A stretch of 5,070 nucleotides of DNA from Nitrospirota bacterium (lineage in GTDB: Bacteria; Nitrospirota; Nitrospiria; Nitrospirales; Nitrospiraceae), in NCBI GenBank assembly GCA_016201805.1, contig JACQCB010000072.1:1-5070 (forward strand). Direction: 5' to 3'. Under the pieces are notes generated by a model that ran no database searches, had not been told where the DNA came from, and saw only the letters and a list, made by a program, of their open reading frames with translations. Shown piece by piece: positions 1 to 5,070 of this stretch; position 1 is the stretch's first letter, and every line of letters begins with the position of its first letter. A program made the position numbers and the translations under genes.

Positions 1-1
1 A

Positions 2-433
2 GCCGTGCTGTGCGGCGGGATCAGCGCATTGATCCAGGCCGGCTTCGAAACACTGGTGAAGGCCGGGTATTCCCCTGAGATGGCCTATTTCGAATGTCTG
101 CACGAGGTCAAGTTGATCGTGGACCTGATCTACGAGGGCGGCATCGCAAACATGCGCTACTCGATCAGCACCACCGCCAAGTATGGAGACGTGACGCGGG
201 GGCCGCGGATCATCACGGATGAGACGAAAAAAGAAATGCAAAAAATCCTGGAGGAAATCCAGAGCGGACGGTTTGCCCGCGAGTGGGTGCTGGAGAACCA
301 GGCCAACCGGCCGGTGTACAATGCATTGCTGGCGAAGGGCGAAACCCATCCGATCGAGACGGTCGGGGCGAAGCTGCGGGCGATGATGCCCTGGTTGAAA
401 AAAAGCAAGCTCGTCGATAAGGCGAAAAACTAG
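2..433 (+). CDS. ilvC: Ketol-acid reductoisomerase, C-terminal part (5' end outside window)
   Basis: The last 143 codons of ketol-acid reductoisomerase, the NADPH- and Mg-dependent enzyme that isomerises and reduces acetolactate and acetohydroxybutyrate in valine, leucine and isoleucine synthesis. The fragment is the all-helical knotted C-terminal domain of the short class I form. The motif FECLHEVKLIVDLIYEGG supplies the two metal-binding glutamates (codons 92-94 and 104-106, equivalent to E226 and E230 of characterised class I enzymes). The serine of RYSIS (161-163) matches the conserved substrate-binding Ser251. The tail MPWLKKSKLVDKAKN is typical of the family, so the end looks native. 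The Rossmann NADPH domain lies before the window. The TAG stop at 431-433 coincides with the left end of a MITE-like repeat. No other terminator is visible after the gene, and psd, pssA and leuA follow on the same strand. Confidence 0.96.
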   Translation, partial: AVLCGGISALIQAGFETLVKAGYSPEMAYFECLHEVKLIVDLIYEGGIANMRYSISTTAKYGDVTRGPRIITDETKKEMQKILEEIQSGRFAREWVLENQANRPVYNALLAKGETHPIETVGAKLRAMMPWLKKSKLVDKAKN

Positions 434-573
434 TGTAGTGTCTCAGTAATCACTTTACAATCCGTTCGTGGTGAGCTTGTCGAACCATGAACGGAACCCT
501 TGGAAATTACTCGCCCTTCGACAGGCTCAGGGCGAACGGACTCTGCAAAGGGATTTGTGAAACACTACACTAG
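430..573. repeat. MITE-like palindromic element with TA-flanked terminal inverted repeats
   Basis: A 144-bp non-coding palindromic element. CTAGTGTAGTGT (430-441) is the exact reverse complement of ACACTACACTAG (562-573). Read as TA + GTGTAGTGT ... ACACTACAC + TA, this is a 9-bp terminal inverted repeat flanked by TA dinucleotides, the target style of the IS630/mariner group. A second inverted pair lies inside: 462-484 and 517-539 are reverse complements at 19 of 23 positions, around the cores TGAGCTTGTCGAA and TTCGACAGGCTCA. Each half also folds alone: the left half pairs CCGTTCGTGGT with ACCATGAACGG (one G-T wobble), the right half pairs TCGCCC with GGGCGA. There is no transposase ORF, so movement would need an enzyme in trans. 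The TTCGACAGGCTCAGGGCGAACGG core resembles dispersed intergenic repeats I remember from several environmental genomes; I could not check this. Confidence 0.8.
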
Positions 574-587
574 AGGGAGGCGTGCAG

Positions 588-658
588 CCTCAGCCCACAG
601 CCATCAGCTTCGGAGCGAGGGCTTGCTGATAACTGAGAGCTGATGGCTGTAGGCTAGG
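588..658. repeat. Intergenic hairpin repeat abutting the psd start
   Basis: A 71-bp near-perfect inverted repeat unrelated to the preceding element. AGCCCACAGCCATCAGCT (592-609) pairs with AGCTGATGGCTGTAGGCT (638-655) with a single mismatch. CCT (588-590) and AGG (656-658) extend the stem across one bulged C at 591. The loop (610-637) contains GCTGATAACTGAG, a variant of the arm motif. There is no T-run after the stem, so it is a poor intrinsic terminator, although such a strong stem in the mRNA could block readthrough or protect upstream RNA. It ends 3 nt before the psd ATG and leaves no well-placed Shine-Dalgarno there. It looks like a dispersed palindromic repeat of the REP type, which is inference. 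Confidence 0.8.
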
Positions 659-661
659 GTA

Positions 662-1217
662 ATGGCAGATCGCGCAGTCGGCATTCCGATCGTGAAAGAG
701 GGGCTTCCATTCGTTGCGACGGCCGGCGGGGCGGCGGCGCTGGCCGGCGCGCTGGGATGGACGGGGTCCACGTTGGCGCTGGGCGTCGTGGCGCTCTTCA
801 CGGCGTGGTTTTTTCGCAATCCCAAGCGGATCGTGCCGCTCCTGCCTGGTGCGGTTGTTTCCCCCGGTGACGGACGGATCATCGCGATTGCGGAAGAATT
901 CGAGCCGCGTTTTCTGAAAGAGCAGAGCACCAGGATCAGCGGCCACGTTGCGGAACGAGCAGAACGCGCTGATGATTCGGACGCTGCAGGGACAGAAAGT
1001 GCTCTGCGTCCAGGTGGCCGGCCTGATCGCGCGGCGGATCGTCTGTTGGGCGTCCCCCGGCGAGCGGGTGGGCCGTGGAGAACGGTTCGGGTTGATCCGG
1101 TTTGGCTCCCGGATGGATGTCTTTCTTCCCCTACGGGCGACGCTGCGGGTCGGCGTCGGGGAGCATGTCAAGGGCGGCGAAACCATCCTGGCCGAGTTGG
1201 CCGGAGGAGAGGCGTGA
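662..1217 (+). pseudogene. psd: Phosphatidylserine decarboxylase, broken by an internal out-of-frame deletion
   Basis: Remains of the short-form pyruvoyl-dependent phosphatidylserine decarboxylase, which converts phosphatidylserine to phosphatidylethanolamine in the membrane. The start frame (662-940, 93 codons) gives a hydrophobic N-terminal segment, the FFRNPKR motif and SPGDGR, whose Asp70 matches the Asp of the self-cleavage triad. Family similarity stops after RIS. It resumes in another frame at 942 with ATLRNEQN and runs through KVLCVQVAGLIARRIVCW and RFGLIRFGSRMD to the TGA at 1215-1217. The Gly-Ser pair at 1104-1109 is the expected cleavage site that makes the pyruvoyl group. The part between, which in relatives carries the VHVNR motif with the triad histidine, is missing. 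The two halves total 184 residues against about 215 for the family. ATG 662 is the only sensible start because an in-frame TAG lies at 650-652. It lacks a well-spaced ribosome site. An assembly error is the main alternative to a true pseudogene. Confidence 0.85.
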
Positions 1218-2029
1218 TGCGCGGGACGTTCATGAAAGACGGCAAGCCGCTCACGAAAGAATCCAAACGCCGGCGGGGGGGCTACTTGATCCCCAACCTG
1301 CTGACGACCGGCAATTTGTTCTGCGGACTTTTTTCGATCCTGGAGGTCTTCAACGCCAACTACGTGACGGCGGCCATCGCCATCATGGTGGCGTTGATCT
1401 TCGACATGCTGGACGGGAAATCCGCCCGGTGGATGAAAAGCACCAGTCAGTTCGGCGTCGAGTATGACTCCTTGGCCGACCTCGTCTCGTTCGGCGTGGC
1501 GCCGGGATTGCTGATTTATTCCTGGGCGTTGAGCGCCCACGGCATGGCGGGCTCCGCGGTCATGTTCGCCTTCGTGGCCTGCGGCGCGTTGCGCCTGGCC
1601 CGGTTCAACGTGATGGCGGCCGCCTCGGAGAGCAAGTATTTCACCGGCCTGCCCATTCCGGCTGCGGCCAGCGTCATTGCGACGCTGGTCATCTTCGACC
1701 ATCACATTCTTCGTATGGGGGCGGAAGTCAAACCCCTGCTGATTTTGATTATGACGCTGACGCTGGCGTTTTTGATGGTCAGCACGATCAAGTATCGGAG
1801 CTTCAAAGATCTCAAGTTCAAAGGGGACCACCACTTCAACTATCTCGTCTGGGCGATCCTTGCGCTGATGCTTGTGGTGGCCTGGCCCCAGGTGATGTTG
1901 TTCGTCATCGTGGCCGGGTATGCGGCCTTGGGCGTGGTGGAAAAAGGCATCGGGCTCCTTGCCAAGGCGTTTGGCAAGGGTAAGATAAGTGGGGCCGGGT
2001 CGGAGCCCCTCACCGATGCAAAAGAGTAG
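1217..2029 (+). CDS. pssA: CDP-diacylglycerol--serine O-phosphatidyltransferase
   Basis: A 270-aa integral membrane enzyme that joins CDP-diacylglycerol and L-serine to give phosphatidylserine and CMP, the first step towards phosphatidylethanolamine. The CDP-alcohol phosphatidyltransferase signature is complete: D63, D66-G67-K-S-A70-R71, G80, D84 and D88 with the correct spacings, so both metal sites should be intact. A basic N-terminus (KESKRRR) precedes IPNLLTTGNLFCG, which is typical of the PssA subfamily. About six to eight hydrophobic segments follow, including residues 51-62, 91-104, 112-125, 147-160, 172-189 and 207-238. The ATG at 1217 overlaps the psd TGA by one base, and GGAGGAGAGG at 1202-1211 gives a strong Shine-Dalgarno; an internal ATG at 1232 is less likely. 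Its reading frame is also the frame of the psd start, so automatic calling may fuse the two. It should be translated independently of the psd damage. Confidence 0.95.
   Translation: MRGTFMKDGKPLTKESKRRRGGYLIPNLLTTGNLFCGLFSILEVFNANYVTAAIAIMVALIFDMLDGKSARWMKSTSQFGVEYDSLADLVSFGVAPGLLIYSWALSAHGMAGSAVMFAFVACGALRLARFNVMAAASESKYFTGLPIPAAASVIATLVIFDHHILRMGAEVKPLLILIMTLTLAFLMVSTIKYRSFKDLKFKGDHHFNYLVWAILALMLVVAWPQVMLFVIVAGYAALGVVEKGIGLLAKAFGKGKISGAGSEPLTDAKE
1959..1986 (+). promoter_or_regulatory. Possible sigma70-type promoter for the leuA leader, inside pssA
   Basis: TTGCCA (1959-1964) and TAAGAT (1981-1986) are separated by 16 nt and match the sigma70 consensus boxes at 5/6 and 4/6. Initiation near 1993 would place the start about 40 nt before the T-box stem I. 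A promoter in this area is expected because the riboswitch begins within a few bases of the pssA stop. The boxes overlap a perfect inverted repeat, CCTTGCCAA (1957-1965) and TTGGCAAGG (1971-1979). The match is weak, lies in coding sequence and could be chance. Readthrough from upstream genes is the alternative. Confidence 0.25.
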
Positions 2030-2030
2030 A

Positions 2031-2311
2031 GTGGCTGGGAAGAGGAGTAGTACGCGATCCCGACGGAATTGAGAGAGCTGGTGGTGTCCACGTGCAACAG
2101 CGTGGACAGGGTGCGAACCAGCCCGTCGGACGCGGAACTCGCCTCGGAGCCGAGTCCGCGAAGCCCTCGTGGGTGGTAAGGACTCCGCGTGACCCTCGTG
2201 ACGGGTCTCAATGAGGGTGTCGAAGCTTCTGATCGAAGCCGGCACTGAATCAGGGTGGTACCACGGAGCGCGCAAGCCTTCGTCCCTGGGTTGGGGGGTG
2301 AAGGCTTTTTT
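2031..2311 (+). promoter_or_regulatory. Leucine-specific T-box riboswitch controlling leuA
   Basis: A tRNA-sensing leader that lets RNA polymerase continue into leuA when uncharged tRNA-Leu binds. Stem I starts just after the pssA stop: GGCT (2033-2036) pairs with AGCC (2148-2151), followed by the AGAGGAGTAGTA side of the specifier loop. CCGACGG (2060-2066) pairs with CCGTCGG (2123-2129), and GCTGGT (2077-2082) with ACCAGC (2117-2122). The conserved AGAGAG and GGTGCGA distal motifs are present, plus an extra arm, GTCCACG/CGTGGAC (2086-2092/2101-2107). The specifier in GGAACTCGC is CTC (2138-2140), a leucine codon. GAGTCC/GGACTC (2152-2157/2180-2185) forms a linker stem. The T-box AGGGTGGTACCACGG is at 2252-2266. 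Its TGGT (2256-2259) can pair with an ACCA acceptor end, fitting the A73 discriminator of tRNA-Leu. The antiterminator pairs CAGGG with CCCTG (2251-2255/2284-2288) and ACG with CGT (2263-2265/2281-2283) around the 7-nt bulge. The specifier matches the gene downstream. Confidence 0.93.
2274..2311 (+). terminator. Intrinsic terminator of the leuA T-box
   Basis: AAGCCTTC (2274-2281) pairs perfectly with GAAGGCTT (2300-2307). The stem continues through GTCCCT (2282-2287) with GGGGGT (2294-2299), including three G-T wobbles, around a six-base loop. A run of six T follows at 2306-2311. Bases 2281-2288 are shared with the antiterminator helix, so the two folds exclude each other. This is the default off state when tRNA-Leu is charged. 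Confidence 0.92.
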
Positions 2312-2318
2312 CTTTGGT

Positions 2319-2428
2319 GGCGCCGGGTTGCCCCCTGTGCTCGCGCACCGCGCACCAAGATTGTTGGTGGTTGTAAATATAGGGACGGTGCTCGGTAGAC
2401 GCGCGCCGTGAGGGGCAACCCGGGCGCC
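2319..2428 (+). repeat. Long-range inverted repeat between the T-box terminator and leuA
   Basis: CCGGGTTGCCCC (2323-2334) is the perfect reverse complement of GGGGCAACCCGG (2412-2423). A GGCGCC on each outer side (2319-2324 and 2423-2428) could extend the helix in an alternative register with one bulge. The enclosed 77 nt contain a small hairpin, CACCAA/TTGGTG (2353-2358/2364-2369). A competing fold, CGGTAG/CTACCG (2393-2398/2429-2434), would break the right arm. The leuA Shine-Dalgarno begins about 15 nt further on and is not itself in a stem. A standard T-box leader does not need this part. Between the arms a 24-codon frame (2337-2411, GTG start, no good ribosome site) is rich in Leu, Val and Ile codons. 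Whether it is a regulatory fold, an mRNA stabiliser or an inserted repeat cannot be decided here. Confidence 0.6.
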
Positions 2429-2460
2429 CTACCGTGTTTGTGACGGAGAGAGGTGAAAAG

Positions 2461-4020
2461 ATGGCATCCAACAACACACGCATGATCCGGATCTTCGACA
2501 CCACCTTGCGGGACGGGGAACAGTCGCCCGGGGCGAGCATGAACGTCGAGGAAAAACTCATGATCGCCAAGCAACTGGCCAGGCTCGGAGTGGACGTCAT
2601 CGAGGCCGGGTTCGCCTATAGCTCGCCCGGCGATTTCGAGGCGGTCAGGCAGGTGGCGCAGACGGTGGAGGGGCCGACCGTCTGCAGTCTGGCCAGGGCC
2701 AAGCCGGAGGACATCACGCGGGCCTGGGAGGCGCTCAAGGGGGCGCCCAAGGTTCGCATCCATACGTTTCTCTCGACCTCGGACATCCATCTCAAGCACC
2801 AGTTTCGCATGACGAGGGACGAGGCGCTGAAGCGGGCGGTGGAGATGGTGCGGTTTGCACGCGGCTACGTGGACGACGTGGAATTTTCGCCGATGGATGC
2901 CAGTCGCTCCGATCCCGCCTACCTCTATGAGGTCCTGGAAGCGGTGATCGAGGCCGGCGCCGGCACCGTGAATATTCCGGACACGGTGGGCTACGCCGCC
3001 CCGCAGGAGTTCGGCCTGCTGATCCGCGGCATCCGCGAGAAGGTCCGCAACAGCACCCAGGCGGTCATCTCGGTCCATTGTCACAACGACCTGGGACTGG
3101 CCGTGGCCAACTCGCTGGCGGCCGTTCTTGAGGGGGCCGGGCAAGTGGAATGCACGATCAACGGGATCGGGGAGCGGGCGGGCAATGCCGCGTTGGAAGA
3201 GATCGCCATGGGGCTCCGGACCCGCAAGGATTTTTATGGAGCGGACACGGCCATCCGCACCGAGGAAATTTCCAAAACCAGCCGCTTGGTCAGCAAGATC
3301 ACGGGCATGGTGATCCAGCCGAACAAGGCGATCGTCGGCGCCAATGCCTTCGCCCATACATCGGGGATCCATCAGGATGGTCTCTTAAAGGAGAAGAGCA
3401 CGTACGAGATCATGCGGCCCGAGTCGATCGGGCTGGTCCAGAGCACGCTGATCATGGGGAAGTTGTCCGGCCGCCACGCCTTCCGGAAACGGATCGAGGA
3501 ACTGGGCTACAAGCCGTCCGAAGAAGAGATGAACCGCGCCTTCGAACGGGTGAAGAAGCTGGCGGACCAGAAGAAGGAGATTTACGAAGAGGACCTGGAG
3601 GTCATCATCTCCGAAGAAGTCGCGCGCATTCCTGAACGCGTGGTACTGAAAGCCCTGCAGATCGAGAGCGGGACCAACCGGGTGCCGACCGCCACAGTGG
3701 AGTTGGAGATCGACGGCCGGCTGGTGACACAGACCGGGACCGGCGACGGGCCGGTGGACGCCGCCTACCGAACCATTGCCGCGATGACGCAGGCCAAGAG
3801 CCATTTGCTTTCTTATGCGGTCAAGGCCATTACCGGCGGCACCGATGCGCAAGGCGAAGTGTCCGTGCGGCTCGAGGAGGGTGGCAAGACGGCCATCGGC
3901 CATGGGGCCGATACGGACATTATCGTCGCCTCGGCCAAGGCGTACCTCAATGCCATCAACAAGCTGGCCTTTTGGACCTCCAAGGAGGCCGATCCGGCGA
4001 AGAAAGTCGGCTTGATTTGA
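2461..4020 (+). CDS. leuA: 2-isopropylmalate synthase
   Basis: Condenses acetyl-CoA with 2-oxoisovalerate to 2-isopropylmalate, the committed step of leucine synthesis in the cytosol. The 519-aa product has the usual bacterial length and domain order. A TIM-barrel catalytic domain starts with TTLRDGEQ (D18 metal ligand, R17), followed by NIPDTVGYA (171-179), HCHND with H206 and H208, and GERAGNA (N242). The linker carries FAHTSGIHQDG (297-307). The C-terminal leucine-binding dimer domain runs from about 390 to 515 and includes GTGDGPVDAAYRTIA, so feedback inhibition by leucine is likely. I chose ATG 2461 over an in-frame GTG at 2434 because GAGAGAGGTG (2446-2455) is well spaced from it and the protein begins normally there. 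The Leu T-box upstream controls it at transcription level. leuB follows after 73 nt, probably in the same transcript. Confidence 0.97.
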   Translation: MASNNTRMIRIFDTTLRDGEQSPGASMNVEEKLMIAKQLARLGVDVIEAGFAYSSPGDFEAVRQVAQTVEGPTVCSLARAKPEDITRAWEALKGAPKVRIHTFLSTSDIHLKHQFRMTRDEALKRAVEMVRFARGYVDDVEFSPMDASRSDPAYLYEVLEAVIEAGAGTVNIPDTVGYAAPQEFGLLIRGIREKVRNSTQAVISVHCHNDLGLAVANSLAAVLEGAGQVECTINGIGERAGNAALEEIAMGLRTRKDFYGADTAIRTEEISKTSRLVSKITGMVIQPNKAIVGANAFAHTSGIHQDGLLKEKSTYEIMRPESIGLVQSTLIMGKLSGRHAFRKRIEELGYKPSEEEMNRAFERVKKLADQKKEIYEEDLEVIISEEVARIPERVVLKALQIESGTNRVPTATVELEIDGRLVTQTGTGDGPVDAAYRTIAAMTQAKSHLLSYAVKAITGGTDAQGEVSVRLEEGGKTAIGHGADTDIIVASAKAYLNAINKLAFWTSKEADPAKKVGLI

Positions 4021-4093
4021 CGCGCAGATCGCGGGTAGAGTGACCCTGTTTGGGCGGATATCCGGGCGGGTGCGGCAAGGGGGGGAGAGTCGA

Positions 4094-5070
4094 GTGAACG
4101 CGCAAATTGCGGTGTTGGCTGGCGATGGGGTTGGACAGGAAATCGTGCCTGAGGCGGTCAAACTGCTCAGGGCGGTCGCGGAGCGGTTTCACCATACGTT
4201 TGAGTTCATCGATGGGCTGGTGGGCGGCCAGGCCATCGACCGGGTTGGGGTGCCGTTGCCGGACGAGACGCTCACGCTGGCGAAGAAAAGCGATGCGGTG
4301 CTGCTGGGCGCGGTGGGCGGCCCCAAGTGGGAAGGACTTGAGTACCGGCTCCGTCCAGAACGGGCCCTGCTGGGCCTGCGGGAGCAACTCGGCCTCTTTG
4401 CCAACCTCCGTCCCGCCAAGCTCTATCCCATGTTGGCCGATGCCTCGACGTTGAAGCGGGAGGTGATCGAGGGGATCGATCTCCTCGTCGTACGCGAGCT
4501 GACCGGGGGCATTTATTTCGGCAAGCCGAAGGGAATCGAGAAGACGGCGGAAGGCGAGCGAGGGATCAACACCGAAGTCTACACGACCGAAGAAATCCGA
4601 CGCATCGCCAAGGTTGCCTTCGATGCGGCGCGCAAGCGTCGCCGGAAAGTCATGTCGGTGGACAAGGCCAACGTGCTGGAGTCGTCCGAACTCTGGCGGC
4701 GCGTCGTCATCGAGGTCCACAAGGGCTATCCGGACGTCGAACTGACGCATATGTATGTCGATAACTGCGCCATGCAGCTCATCCGGAACCCGAAGCAATT
4801 CGACGTCCTGGTGACCACCAATCTGTTCGGCGATATTCTCAGCGACGAAGCGGCCATGTTGACCGGCTCCATCGGGATGTTGCCCTCGGCCAGCATCGGA
4901 GCCAAGGCCGGGATGTACGAGCCGATTCACGGCAGCGCCCCCGACATTGCCGGGAAGAACCTGGCCAACCCCATCGCTACGATCGCCTCGGCCGCCATGT
5001 TGCTGGCCTATCAACTTCGTCTGGACAAGGAGGCGGAGGCGGTGGAGCGGGCGATCCTGACCACGCTGGA
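4094..5070 (+). CDS. leuB: 3-isopropylmalate dehydrogenase, 3' end outside window
   Basis: NAD-dependent oxidative decarboxylation of 3-isopropylmalate to the 2-oxoisocaproate precursor of leucine. 325 codons are visible of an expected 355-365; the frame is open to the window end. The start is GTG 4094, preceded by GGGGGAGAG (4080-4088), and the protein opens with the family N-terminus AQIAVLAGDGVG. All active-site residues known from the Thermus enzyme can be placed: R96, R106, R134, Y141, K191 (VDKANVL), D223 (YVDNCAM), D247 and D251 (NLFGDILSDEAAMLTGSIG). The NAD-binding loop HGSAPDIAGKNLANPIA is at 279-295. A small oddity is Gln in GDGVGQEIV where most relatives have Pro. The 73-bp gap after leuA shows no terminator, so leuA and leuB are probably co-transcribed under the T-box. 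Confidence 0.96.
   Translation, partial: MNAQIAVLAGDGVGQEIVPEAVKLLRAVAERFHHTFEFIDGLVGGQAIDRVGVPLPDETLTLAKKSDAVLLGAVGGPKWEGLEYRLRPERALLGLREQLGLFANLRPAKLYPMLADASTLKREVIEGIDLLVVRELTGGIYFGKPKGIEKTAEGERGINTEVYTTEEIRRIAKVAFDAARKRRRKVMSVDKANVLESSELWRRVVIEVHKGYPDVELTHMYVDNCAMQLIRNPKQFDVLVTTNLFGDILSDEAAMLTGSIGMLPSASIGAKAGMYEPIHGSAPDIAGKNLANPIATIASAAMLLAYQLRLDKEAEAVERAILTTL

Noticed and set aside
588..658. Hairpin as an intrinsic terminator after ilvC
   Set aside because: There is no T-run after the stem on either strand. It is better explained as a dispersed palindromic repeat.
590..2275. 561-codon open frame on the minus strand across psd, pssA and the leader
   Set aside because: It is antisense to clear genes and to a structured T-box, is rich in His, Arg, Gln and Gly without recognisable domains, and is expected in high-GC DNA where antisense stops are rare.
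2372..2380. TGTAAATAT as an extended -10 promoter just before leuA
   Set aside because: No acceptable -35 box is found at the right distance, and a promoter here would bypass the T-box.
2211..2411. 66-codon plus-strand frame through the T-box and terminator
   Set aside because: Its first half is made of T-box and terminator RNA structure and cannot be a conserved protein. Only its last 24 codons are kept as a weak leader-peptide idea.
2434..2460. Upstream GTG start adding nine residues to LeuA
   Set aside because: No ribosome site lies before it. The good Shine-Dalgarno at 2446-2455 serves ATG 2461, which gives a normal LeuA N-terminus.
1840..3372. 510-codon minus-strand open frame over the T-box and leuA
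   Set aside because: It is the antisense shadow of leuA codons, shows no family features and has low-complexity composition.
4021..4093. Possible small gene or regulator between leuA and leuB
   Set aside because: The 73-bp gap has no credible frame, hairpin with T-run or repeat; only the leuB ribosome site is visible.
3956..5014. 352-codon minus-strand open frame opposite leuB
   Set aside because: It is antisense to a leuB sequence with every active-site residue present, so it is a shadow frame.

Overview
This is a high-GC bacterial chromosome segment in which branched-chain amino acid genes alternate with phospholipid head-group genes, all on the + strand. The order is ilvC (3' end), psd (broken), pssA, a regulatory leader, leuA, and leuB (cut by the window end). 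This gene order, and the protein sequences as I remember them, best fit a Nitrospira-like member of Nitrospirota. Some Deltaproteobacteria such as Geobacter carry a similar cluster, so the assignment is moderate and rests on memory, not on a search.

Left part (1-661). The end of ketol-acid reductoisomerase is followed by 228 bp of non-coding DNA holding two unrelated palindromic repeats. The first (430-573) looks like a MITE: 9-bp terminal inverted repeats flanked by TA, with a second nested palindrome inside. Its left end coincides with the ilvC stop codon. The second (588-658) is a 71-bp hairpin ending three bases before the psd start. Removing both on paper leaves the ilvC stop, an AGGGAGG Shine-Dalgarno and the psd ATG about 10 nt apart. 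The two genes were therefore probably tightly coupled, and psd has been pushed away from its ribosome binding site.

Middle part (662-2029). psd has a normal start and a normal C-terminal Gly-Ser self-cleavage region, but the two halves are in different frames. The segment that should carry the catalytic VHVNR histidine is absent. I read this as an out-of-frame internal deletion of roughly 100 bp, either real or an assembly error. As a side effect the psd start frame runs open into pssA, giving a misleading 455-codon ORF. pssA itself is intact, overlaps the psd stop by one base and has all CDP-alcohol phosphatidyltransferase motif residues.

Leader region (2030-2460). Directly after pssA lies a T-box riboswitch with a CTC (Leu) specifier, an AGGGTGGTACCACGG T-box and a mutually exclusive antiterminator/terminator pair. 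It should raise leuA(B) transcription when uncharged tRNA-Leu accumulates. Between its terminator and leuA is a further structured stretch: a 12-bp perfect inverted repeat bracketing a short reading frame rich in Leu, Val and Ile codons. It might be a second attenuation device, but support is weak.

Right part (2461-5070). leuA (519 aa, complete with C-terminal regulatory domain) and leuB (325 codons visible, all active-site residues present) encode the first and the oxidative step of leucine synthesis. With IlvC upstream, the window covers valine/isoleucine and leucine synthesis around the two-step phosphatidylserine to phosphatidylethanolamine route, whose second step appears disabled here.
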